This document shows, in pieces, positions 1 to 5,760 of a stretch of 21,517 nucleotides of DNA. The notes below the pieces were generated by a model, which was not told the origin of the DNA, searched no databases, and saw only the letters and a list, made by a program, of their open reading frames with translations. The position numbers and the translations under genes were made by a program. The DNA is from CAYFQV01 sp964654185. Its GTDB lineage: Bacteria; Spirochaetota; Spirochaetia; DSM-27196; PWMO01. The first letter of the stretch is position 1, and each line of letters opens with the position of its first letter. The stretch is from the NCBI GenBank assembly GCA_964654185.1, contig CAZZIE010000069.1:1-21517 (forward strand), written 5' to 3'.

Positions 1-45
1 TGCTCACTCCCGGAGTGTCCCTATTGCTTCAACGCTTCAACCCAA

Positions 46-75
46 TCAACAATTCTGGCACCAGTTCAGTATACT
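46..75 (+). promoter_or_regulatory. Possible sigma-70-type promoter of the SixA-like gene
   Basis: A -10 hexamer TATACT (70-75) matches TATAAT at five of six positions. It has a weak -35-like TCAACA (46-51) 18 bases upstream. Transcription would begin near base 82, leaving a leader of about ten bases that contains the ribosome binding site GGGAGG just before the ATG at 92. The -35 is poor, so the assignment rests on the -10 and its position. Confidence 0.35.
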
Positions 76-91
76 TGCACCGGGAGGTAGC

Positions 92-577
92 ATGCGGCAG
101 GTTCTCGTCTACAGACACGCGAAGGCAGAGAAGTCCGACGGCGACATTCCCGACAGGAAGCGGCAACTGCTCCCGCGGGGCCGGCGGCAGTGCGAATCGA
201 TCGGTGCGCAACTGGCGGAACGGAACCTTCTTCCCGACACCGTGATCACCTCGCCGGCGGCCCGCGCACGGGAGACCGCCGACCGCACCGCTGAAGCCGC
301 GCGCTTCGACGGTTTGATTACCGAGGCGGAGACGCTCTACGATGCGACTCCCCGAACGTACCTCTCGATTCTTCAGGACCTTCCCGCGGGGACGGAGCGG
401 GTCATGCTGGTCGGGCACAACCCCACCGTTGAGGAGTTCGTCGAGCACGTCTCCGGGCAGTACAGACGCATGAAGACGGCTCACCTGGTTGTACTGGAAA
501 CGGATCTCGCCTCGTGGGGGGACCTCGCCCCGGACACGCGCTTCACCGTGGTCGACTACCTCCAGCCGGAGGAGTAG
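92..577 (+). CDS. sixA: SixA-like phosphohistidine phosphatase (histidine phosphatase superfamily)
   Basis: A 161-aa protein of the histidine phosphatase (phosphoglycerate mutase-like) fold. The catalytic RHA motif lies at residues 8-10 (R8, H9). A SPAARARET segment at about 54-62 supplies the conserved second arginine, and VGHNP (H109) carries the second catalytic histidine. The short length and the RHA rather than RHG form fit SixA, which removes phosphate from histidine in the HPt domain of ArcB in enterobacteria. No such kinase is adjacent, so the substrate here is unknown. The ATG follows GGGAGG by four bases, which fixes the start. The gene is convergent with the next one across a 90-base GC-rich gap containing the palindrome TGCGGCGCCGCA (654-665), a possible weak bidirectional terminator. 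Family call is firm; the exact substrate is inference. Confidence 0.85.
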   Translation: MRQVLVYRHAKAEKSDGDIPDRKRQLLPRGRRQCESIGAQLAERNLLPDTVITSPAARARETADRTAEAARFDGLITEAETLYDATPRTYLSILQDLPAGTERVMLVGHNPTVEEFVEHVSGQYRRMKTAHLVVLETDLASWGDLAPDTRFTVVDYLQPEE

Positions 578-667
578 CCGGCGAGGCGCCCGCGATAACC
601 GGAACCGCCGCGGCGCCGTTCGGGCGGCCGGGCGTCGAGAGTCCCGGCAACGGTGCGGCGCCGCAGG

Positions 668-1942
668 CTACCCGTAGACTGCGTGCAACTGCTGGAGCCG
701 CTGGGCGAGGAGGCGCGCCAGGAACAGCCCGTAGTGCGGGTGGGTCTTGATGGCGTCGATGAAGGCTTCCTTGGAAATGCGAATGAGCGTTCCCGCTTCG
801 GCGGATACGACCGTCGCGGAACGGCGATTGTTCAGGAGAAAGGACATCTCCCCGACGAAAATGTCTTTGGCGCTCAACTGAGAGACGATCGCCTCGTTCA
901 CAATGATGTTGTAGCTGCCGGAGACGATGTAGTAGAGGTAGTCGGACTCCTCTCCGGCGGTAAAGACGGTTTCCCCCTCGGCAAAGTCCACCTCCTCCTC
1001 GCCGGAGAACGCTCCGGGAACCAGGTGTGACTCCTTCTGCAGATGCGGCACCCGAAAGGACACCTCGTTTCCCTTTTCGTTGTACTCCAGGTCGCTCAGG
1101 TAGTGCGCCGCCATGGTAATGCCGCGACCGTGCGGTACCGTCGCCCCCTCCTCACCGTTCGGCGCCTGATAGGAGCGCCAGTCGAACCCCTCCCCCTGAT
1201 CACGGATCCGGAACCGCGAAGCGTGAGGCTGAATACGGTAGGAGAGGTAAACCTTCCTGGCCTGGATCTCCGGGTCCTTGTTCTTCTCCCGGATCAGGTC
1301 CATGGGATCGCGCTCCTGCGCCAGGTATTCGCTCTTCTCCTCGTAGGTGATTCGGCAATTGCCGTGCTCAATGGCGTTCACCAGCAACTCCATAAGGGCG
1401 ACATGAAAGCCCTCGCGCTGGTCACCGGAGATCAAGCCGGCGTTGAAGAGGAAGTTCGCCAGAAGATTGGCGTAGGTGGCCAGATCGAAGGGATCGTTGT
1501 CAATGACGAACACCCCGGAGAGATTCTGCCGGAGCAGGGCGTGAATATCGCGCTGAAAGAGGATGGCCTGATTGATTGACAAAATGCGCAGGAGTCGCGG
1601 GAAGTACTCGGCAACTCGATGCGTCTCCATGACCGCAACGACATTCAGATCACCGAGAGGCCGCGTCCGCAGGCTTATCACCTCCGGATCGTAGACCAGA
1701 ATGAAGCCGCCGTAGTGGAGCCACGGATCCGCCCGAAGGGAGCCGACGACCGCCCGGATGTCGAGCTGTGGATCGCTGCAGTTGAGCACGCTGATCTCGG
1801 GAAGCTCGTAGTTGAGATGCTGGACGATCTCCTCTTCGTCCGACAGAAAGACCGCGCTGAACTCCAGGTCGAAAGGCGCAGCCGCCTCCGCAACCATATC
1901 GTTGACGCGCTGCTCACTCGAAATCACGGCAATACGATTCAC
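668..1942 (-). CDS. Receiver-like / RsbW-type ATPase / cyclic-nucleotide-binding signalling protein
   Basis: A 424-aa cytoplasmic three-part protein. Residues 1-125 look like a receiver fold that has lost its acidic pair (ISSEQ where DD is expected) and has N54 near the usual phosphoacceptor site. Residues about 150-300 form a GHKL ATPase with an intact N box (E185, N189, H193), G1 box DQGEG (248-252) and G2 HGRG (271-274), most like RsbW/SpoIIAB anti-sigma kinases. Residues about 318-424 form a cyclic-nucleotide-binding domain with a recognisable phosphate cassette (G364, E365, R374, S375, A376, T377). No histidine kinase dimerisation helix is seen, so Ser/Thr kinase or anti-sigma activity controlled by cAMP or cGMP is the best guess. 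It starts at GTG, preceded by GAGAGGGG. It lies 88 bases downstream of the dehydrogenase on the same strand and could be cotranscribed. No target (STAS protein or sigma factor) is nearby. Confidence 0.75.
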   Translation of the reverse strand: MNRIAVISSEQRVNDMVAEAAAPFDLEFSAVFLSDEEEIVQHLNYELPEISVLNCSDPQLDIRAVVGSLRADPWLHYGGFILVYDPEVISLRTRPLGDLNVVAVMETHRVAEYFPRLLRILSINQAILFQRDIHALLRQNLSGVFVIDNDPFDLATYANLLANFLFNAGLISGDQREGFHVALMELLVNAIEHGNCRITYEEKSEYLAQERDPMDLIREKNKDPEIQARKVYLSYRIQPHASRFRIRDQGEGFDWRSYQAPNGEEGATVPHGRGITMAAHYLSDLEYNEKGNEVSFRVPHLQKESHLVPGAFSGEEEVDFAEGETVFTAGEESDYLYYIVSGSYNIIVNEAIVSQLSAKDIFVGEMSFLLNNRRSATVVSAEAGTLIRISKEAFIDAIKTHPHYGLFLARLLAQRLQQLHAVYG

Positions 1943-2030
1943 ACCACCCCTCTCGCTACCTCACAAAGCGCTCGGCAATTGCCATTACGGAGCCGGCGTG
2001 GGCGCATTGGTTATCACAACTCCTCCCTGA

Positions 2031-3293
2031 TCAGATCGGTTCGGCGTTCTCCAGGAGGTACTTCTCCGCCTCCGCACTCCACAGGCCGTTGTGCCGGGCG
2101 GTGATCTCCGCCAGACCGGCAAAGAGGGGATCGCTCTTCCCCTTCTCCTCGAACTCGTCGATCGCGGCGAGCTCGAGCTTGATGTTCGTGTACATGAGCT
2201 TCTTGCCGCCGGGGATGTTGGGCAGATTCAACGTGGTCGGGACTACCGCGTCCAGACCGCCGACATGGGTGATCATGGCTACCGGATTCACGACCCCCCG
2301 CCCCATGAGGTCGAGGGCGTCGCGCATGTCGTCGGTGTTGCCGCCGCTCGTCCCGACGACGTGGTGCGAGGCGTAGTGGACATCGTAGAAGTTCATCTTT
2401 GCCGAGAAGCCGGTGTCCGTGGGGCCGGCGAAGAAGTTGAGGCAGCCGTCCTTGCCGAGAATGGCATCTCCCTGCTCAACAACACCGGCAACCGGGGCGA
2501 GGACGAAGACATCATCGTAGCCCTGCCCGTCGTTCAGGTCCTTCAGCGCCTGGACCGGATCATCGATATCCTTCGTGTTCACGTAGGTGAGCTCGACGCC
2601 GTTCGCTTTGGCATCTTCCCGGGTGTAGATTTCCGCTGCCCGATCCAGCCGCGCCTGGTCAATGTCGGTCACCACGAGGCGCCGCGGCTTCCGGGGTCCG
2701 TGAATCGTGTAGTCAATGTGACCGAGCCCCATGGGACCGGCGCCGGCGAGGATGGCCATGGTGCCCCCCTCGACAATGCCCATCTCATGGACGTATGTGC
2801 CCTGGGTCATGTGGTATTGCGCATTGTGTGCCCCGATGATCGTAGACATCGGCTCAGAAAGAGATCCGAAGAAGAACGCCTCCCCTTCGTAGCTCAGGAG
2901 GCAGTCCTGGGTCATGACCTCCTCCGGAATGATGACGTAGGTGGCGTCGCCGCCGATGTGTTCGTAGCTGTAGCCGGGAGCGTCCAGGGTGCCCTTGTAG
3001 TTCAAGGCGGGCTGGATGGAGAATCGCTGCCCGGGCTTGAAGGTGTCCTTCCACCTCGCGCCGACCTCCACGAGCTCACCGCAGATCTCGTGGCCGACGA
3101 TGACCGGACGATCCGCAATGTTCTCGGGAACGCGCTTGTGCCCGCTTCCCTGAACCGCCGCCTTATACGAAGACATGCAGAGACTGTCCGAGACGATGTG
3201 AGCCAGAATCTCGCCGTCTTTGATTGCAGGAAGCTCGAACTCTTCGAGTCGGAGGTCTTTCTTGCCGTACATGCGCACTGCTTTGGTTGTCAT
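2031..3293 (-). CDS. Zinc-type MDR dehydrogenase, L-sorbose-1-phosphate reductase-like
   Basis: A 420-aa medium-chain dehydrogenase/reductase. The N-terminal catalytic domain has a zinc-site cysteine in LCMSSYK (about residue 40) and GHEICGE. The Rossmann domain carries AGAGPMG followed by an acidic strand end (VVTDID), suggesting NAD(H). The four-cysteine structural zinc lobe of classical alcohol dehydrogenases is absent. The overall layout resembles the family annotated as L-sorbose-1-phosphate reductase/sorbitol dehydrogenase-like, so a sugar or sugar-phosphate alcohol is the likely substrate. I chose the ATG at 3293 because GGGGG lies a few bases upstream; an in-frame ATG at 3305 has no ribosome binding site. 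No PTS or kinase gene adjoins, so the substrate is not settled. A good promoter precedes it. Confidence 0.72.
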   Translation of the reverse strand: MTTKAVRMYGKKDLRLEEFELPAIKDGEILAHIVSDSLCMSSYKAAVQGSGHKRVPENIADRPVIVGHEICGELVEVGARWKDTFKPGQRFSIQPALNYKGTLDAPGYSYEHIGGDATYVIIPEEVMTQDCLLSYEGEAFFFGSLSEPMSTIIGAHNAQYHMTQGTYVHEMGIVEGGTMAILAGAGPMGLGHIDYTIHGPRKPRRLVVTDIDQARLDRAAEIYTREDAKANGVELTYVNTKDIDDPVQALKDLNDGQGYDDVFVLAPVAGVVEQGDAILGKDGCLNFFAGPTDTGFSAKMNFYDVHYASHHVVGTSGGNTDDMRDALDLMGRGVVNPVAMITHVGGLDAVVPTTLNLPNIPGGKKLMYTNIKLELAAIDEFEEKGKSDPLFAGLAEITARHNGLWSAEAEKYLLENAEPI

Positions 3294-3337
3294 TGGTGCC
3301 CCCATTCATTGACCGTATTTGGACCGCATTTGTCGAC

Positions 3338-3366
3338 ATGATAGCCGGTTTCGCTTCGGCGTTCAA
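3338..3366 (-). promoter_or_regulatory. Sigma-70-type promoter of the dehydrogenase gene
   Basis: On the minus strand TTGAAC (3366-3361) and TATCAT (3343-3338) are separated by exactly 17 bases. Each is close to consensus (TTGACA, TATAAT). Transcription would start near 3331, giving a leader of about 38 bases before the ATG at 3293. This is one of the clearest vegetative promoters in the window. Confidence 0.65.
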
Positions 3367-3413
3367 ATGCGCCATGGCGGCGGCCTGCCGGGGCTGCGCT
3401 CGCAGGGCGCCGC

Positions 3414-3453
3414 GCTCGTGCGCCTCCGGCTCGTGCGTCTCCGCGCTCGTCCG
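3414..3453. repeat. 15-bp direct repeat, two copies plus a partial
   Basis: GCTCGTGCGCCTCCG (3414-3428) is followed directly by GCTCGTGCGTCTCCG (3429-3443), 14 of 15 bases alike, then a shorter related piece to 3453. It sits in the 230-base gap upstream of the dehydrogenase promoter, downstream of the secreted-protein gene. Apart from this repeat and the promoter, that gap shows only GC-rich sequence with no convincing gene. Confidence 0.7.
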
Positions 3454-3525
3454 GGGGCCACCATGGCCGCTCGGCTCCCCGCGCGGACCCGGCGCCCGCT
3501 CGCGCTGCCCCCGGGATCGCCGCTC

Positions 3526-4200
3526 CTACCGCCGCACGACAATGACCCGGCCCAGGCTTGGCGCAGTGAGGTACAGGCCGTCGCGCCGGGAGATGATCGT
3601 CCAGATTGCGTCGCCGGTGCCGCCACCGGCTGTGGCGCTTCGGCCGGTGCCGCCACCGCCCGTGCCGCCCAGGCGGGCCGCGCGGCTGGAGCCGACTTCG
3701 CCGCCCGCGCCGCCGGCCGTACCGCCCGCGCCCGCGTCGGCTGCCATGGGCTCGCCCATGTCCGGAAGATCCGGAGAAACCGTGATCTCCCGGCGCTCCC
3801 CGGGTTCAGGCATGAGGAGTTGCCCCGACACCGCAGAAAGGTCGAAGAGTGCCGGATAGCGGTCGGGAAAGTAGACGATGTGGAAGTGGCCGTATCGGTC
3901 GGATCGTTCGACCTCGAAGAGCAGGCGCGGCTCCTCGGCCGTTTCGGCCTCGCCGTCCGCATCGCCGGCGGCGTCGCCCGCGGTGTCAGCCGCGGTGTCG
4001 GCCGCGGCCCCGGCAGCGTCGGCGTCGGGATCATCTGCGTCCGCAATGCTCTCCACGCGCCGGCCGGCGCCGTCCGGGACCACCTGAAGCTCGTACTCCA
4101 GGGTGCCGCCGGCAAGGACATCCATGCGCACGTCCGTGTCGGCCGGCGCAGCAATCTCAAGAGCGACGAGAAGGGCGTAGATGAGAGGAAGAGGAATCAT
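3526..4200 (-). CDS. Hypothetical secreted protein with Ala/Asp-rich and Gly-rich low-complexity tracts
   Basis: A 224-aa protein I do not recognise. Residues 1-20 (MIPLPLIYALLVALEIAAPA) form a hydrophobic signal-like segment, so export is likely. A short beta-rich stretch (about 25-50) is followed by an Ala/Asp/Thr/Gly tract with repeated AADT and AGDA units (about 55-88). Then comes a more ordered segment with FEVERSDRYGHFHIVYFP, a Gly/Ala/Thr-rich linker (about 150-195), and a C-terminal piece ending VIVVRR. Gene-prediction by longest frame would start at 4371, but a strong terminator for hsp20 lies at 4309-4348, and a promoter at 4209-4238 points to the ATG at 4200. No clear Shine-Dalgarno sequence precedes that ATG. 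The ordered FHIVYFP segment argues it is translated. Function unknown. Confidence 0.55.
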   Translation of the reverse strand: MIPLPLIYALLVALEIAAPADTDVRMDVLAGGTLEYELQVVPDGAGRRVESIADADDPDADAAGAAADTAADTAGDAAGDADGEAETAEEPRLLFEVERSDRYGHFHIVYFPDRYPALFDLSAVSGQLLMPEPGERREITVSPDLPDMGEPMAADAGAGGTAGGAGGEVGSSRAARLGGTGGGGTGRSATAGGGTGDAIWTIISRRDGLYLTAPSLGRVIVVRR

Positions 4201-4208
4201 ACTCGCCA

Positions 4209-4238
4209 ATTCTAATCGCTCCGGGCCGTCCTTACCAA
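4209..4238 (-). promoter_or_regulatory. Possible sigma-70-type promoter placed directly at the start codon of the secreted-protein gene
   Basis: TTGGTA (4238-4233) and TAGAAT (4214-4209) are 18 bases apart on the minus strand. The -10 ends eight bases before the ATG at 4200, so transcription would begin one or two bases before the start codon. This would make the mRNA essentially leaderless and agrees with the lack of a good ribosome binding site. Confidence 0.45.
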
Positions 4239-4308
4239 ACGTTCTCAAACGAACCGGCGGGACGGCAGCGGTGCGGACACGAGCGACCACCCTCCGACGG
4301 CGTGTACC

Positions 4309-4348
4309 AAAGAAAAGGGGCCGCCCCGGAAACTCCGGGACAGCCCCT
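4309..4348 (-). terminator. Rho-independent terminator of hsp20
   Basis: Reading the minus strand, an outer stem AGGGGC/GCCCCT (4343-4348 with 4316-4321) encloses a three-by-three internal loop. Inside is a second perfect stem TCCGGG/CCCGGA (4334-4339 with 4325-4330) with a three-base loop. A TTTTCTTT tract follows immediately. It lies about 60 bases past the hsp20 stop codon and is the strongest intrinsic terminator in the window. Confidence 0.88.
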
Positions 4349-4408
4349 GCATGATACCACCGACATTCCACCGGGAATGCCTCAATGTTCGAATGCTACA
4401 GCCGGATG

Positions 4409-4870
4409 CTACTCGCTCTTGATCTCAATGCTGCGAGGTCGCGCCTGCTCGGCCTTGCCGATGGTGACGGTCAGAATCCCGTCGTGAGCGCGTGCCTCAA
4501 TTGCACTGGTATCGACGTCCTTCGGCAGCGAGAAGCTGCGAATGAAGTCACCGGTGCGGCGCTCGCGGAGAACGTAGGAGCGATCATCCGCTGCTTCGCC
4601 CTTCTCGTGACCGTTGTCCTGGTGACCCTTCTCCTGGTGACCGTTCTCCTGGTCGGCGCGCTTCGATGCAATGGTCAGCAGGTTGTCCTCGACACGAACG
4701 TCAATGTTCTCCTGGTTGTGCCCGGGGAGCTCGACCTCCATGACGTAACGCGCATCCTCCTCCCACACATCAACGGCGGGAGCCCGGGAGGTCACCTGGC
4801 GGGTGTCACCGAATACCGCATCCATCAGGCGATTCACGTCCGGGGTTGCACTTCGTACTACGTAACGCAT
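4409..4870 (-). CDS. Small heat-shock protein Hsp20 (alpha-crystallin domain) with a repeat insert
   Basis: A 153-aa Hsp20. The alpha-crystallin domain runs from about residue 30 (PAVDVWEEDARYVMEVELPG) to about 140, ending with the conserved GILTVTIGK strand at 131-139. The short C-terminal tail lacks a clear I-x-I/V motif apart from SIEI. Between the strand LLTIASKR (64-71) and SYVLRERRTGDF (98-109) lies a hydrophilic insert built of five-residue units QENGH, QEKGH, QDNGH (74-88), encoded by a 15-bp repeat. This loop normally forms the dimer-swap region. Hsp20 proteins bind unfolding proteins without ATP and hand them to DnaK/ClpB. The start at 4870 is fixed by GAGAGGAGAG seven bases upstream. 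A sigma-54-type promoter and an intrinsic terminator bound it as a single-gene unit. Confidence 0.92.
   Translation of the reverse strand: MRYVVRSATPDVNRLMDAVFGDTRQVTSRAPAVDVWEEDARYVMEVELPGHNQENIDVRVEDNLLTIASKRADQENGHQEKGHQDNGHEKGEAADDRSYVLRERRTGDFIRSFSLPKDVDTSAIEARAHDGILTVTIGKAEQARPRSIEIKSE
4607..4651. repeat. 15-bp in-frame minisatellite, three copies, inside hsp20
   Basis: Three adjacent 15-bp units (4607-4621, 4622-4636, 4637-4651) differ at only one or two bases, with consensus GTGACCGTTCTCCTG on the plus strand. In the hsp20 frame they encode the pentapeptide series Q-E/D-N/K-G-H. Being a multiple of three, copy number could change without shifting the frame. Confidence 0.88.
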
Positions 4871-5242
4871 ATGTATCTCTCCTCTCTCGTACTGTTGATT
4901 TCCCGCCCCTCGGCGGGGCTAGTATTCACACCCATATATTAGCAATGGCCGTGCCAACTTCCTGCCACATGAAGGGAGAGAGGCCCGCGAAGTGCCAGAT
5001 CTTTCCATATCAAGGAGTTAGAGCAGAGACTCAAGGTCGATGAGGACGGCCCGTGCCGAGTCGTGCACCGCACTCACGGCGCGCTCGCTCGGTGAGAAGA
5101 TGCGTTGCGACGCACAAAGAGGGTCACAATTACGCGGCGGTGTGTCATATGGGTACAGAATCGTCACCCCGGAAGGGCGCGGGCGGCGCAAAGGGAGGCG
5201 ATTCATCCTCGCGCGGCCGGGGTGACCGCGCCACTGCGCCGA
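4871..5242. other. 372-base non-coding region between cheY and hsp20
   Basis: From the hsp20 side it holds the ribosome binding site, a 5'-UTR hairpin with a six-base-pair stem (CCCGCC/GGCGGG, 4902-4917), and the sigma-54-type promoter at 4940-4957. Further upstream is an inverted repeat CTCAC-N14-GTGAG (5073-5096). It lies about 115-140 bases upstream of the -24 element, where activators of sigma-54 usually bind, but a five-base repeat this short may be chance. Near cheY there is a hairpin GCGCGG-N9-CCGCGC at 5212-5232. Small open frames in this region have no ribosome binding site and no recognisable protein features, so I call no gene. Confidence 0.55.
4940..4957 (-). promoter_or_regulatory. 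Sigma-54 (RpoN) -24/-12 promoter of hsp20
   Basis: The minus strand reads TTGGCACGGCCATTGCTA. This matches the published sigma-54 consensus YTGGCACG-N4-TTGCW at every defined base, with GG (-24) and GC (-12) exactly ten bases apart. Transcription would start near 4930, giving a 60-base leader to the hsp20 ATG. No comparable -35/-10 pair is seen between it and the gene. Such promoters need an AAA+ enhancer-binding activator, which is not encoded in this window. Confidence 0.8.
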
Positions 5243-5614
5243 TTACGCCTCACCGATGAGGCGTTTCACCACGGCGAGGAGCTTGTCCGCATCAAAGGGT
5301 TTGACGATCCATCCGGTAGCACCGGCCGCCTTGCCCTCCTCCATTTTGGAGCCCTGTGACTCCGTTGTGAGGACGACAATGGGGGTGTACTTGTAGGCGG
5401 GTTGCTCGCGGACCTTCTTCACCAGCCCGATGCCGTCGAGATTCGGCATGTTTACATCGGTCACAATGAGGTCGAAGCTTGCGCCGTCCAGCCTGGAGAG
5501 CGCGTCCAGCCCGTCCTCCGCCGCGACGACGGCGTACCCGGCCTGGTCAAGGATGAAGCTCACGCTCTTTCGAATAGCTGAGGAGTCGTCGACAATCAGT
5601 ACACGTTTCGCCAT
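5243..5614 (-). CDS. cheY: CheY-like single-domain response regulator
   Basis: A 123-aa stand-alone receiver domain. It has the acidic pair D9/D10, phosphoacceptor D53 (IVTDVNMPN), a conserved Thr in VVLTTE (about 82-83) and the switch lysine in VKPF (about 103-106), so it should be fully active. No output domain is present. Single-domain regulators of this type bind the flagellar switch or act as phosphate sinks; here no chemotaxis gene adjoins, so a role in chemotaxis is likely from similarity but not shown by context. A ten-base palindrome GAGAATTCTC (5630-5639) lies 16 bases upstream of the ATG and could be an operator. The ribosome binding site is weak. The stop codon is directly followed on its 5' side by a hairpin that overlaps the last codons. 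Confidence 0.88.
   Translation of the reverse strand: MAKRVLIVDDSSAIRKSVSFILDQAGYAVVAAEDGLDALSRLDGASFDLIVTDVNMPNLDGIGLVKKVREQPAYKYTPIVVLTTESQGSKMEEGKAAGATGWIVKPFDADKLLAVVKRLIGEA
5246..5263 (-). terminator. Hairpin overlapping the end of the cheY coding sequence
   Basis: On the minus strand CGCCTCA-TCGG-TGAGGCG forms a perfect seven-base-pair stem with a four-base loop, ending immediately before the TAA stop. There is no T tract after it. It may act as an mRNA 3'-end stabiliser or weak terminator rather than a classical intrinsic terminator. Confidence 0.4.
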
Positions 5615-5702
5615 GACTTCACGATACCTGAGAATTCTCGATTTCGTCCATACCTTTCCGGAAGTTCTCGTGGCGACGCGCCGGTGTCACCGGGAAGACC
5701 CG

Positions 5703-5731
5703 TTTTCAACGCAGTCGCAACGGGCTATTCT
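5703..5731 (+). promoter_or_regulatory. Possible promoter of the PfkB-family kinase gene
   Basis: TTTTCA (5703-5708) and TATTCT (5726-5731) are separated by 17 bases, each matching consensus at four of six positions. Transcription would begin near 5738, about 23 bases before the ATG at 5761 and upstream of the GGAGG ribosome binding site. Confidence 0.4.
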
Positions 5732-5760
5732 GGTGACTCATCATCCGAATGGAGGGCGCC

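Noticed and set aside
58..82. TGGCAC and TTGCAC before the SixA gene as a sigma-54 promoter
   Set aside because: The GG and GC are 18 bases apart instead of ten.
2091..3341. 416-codon plus-strand ORF opposite the dehydrogenase
   Set aside because: It is the antisense shadow of a well-conserved dehydrogenase and shows no domain of its own.
4201..4371. Longer reading frame for the low-complexity secreted protein
   Set aside because: It would run through the hsp20 terminator and mask the signal-like N-terminus that begins at 4200.
5018..5206. 62-codon minus-strand ORF between cheY and hsp20
   Set aside because: No ribosome binding site, no recognisable fold, proline/arginine-rich composition typical of a chance frame in GC-rich DNA.
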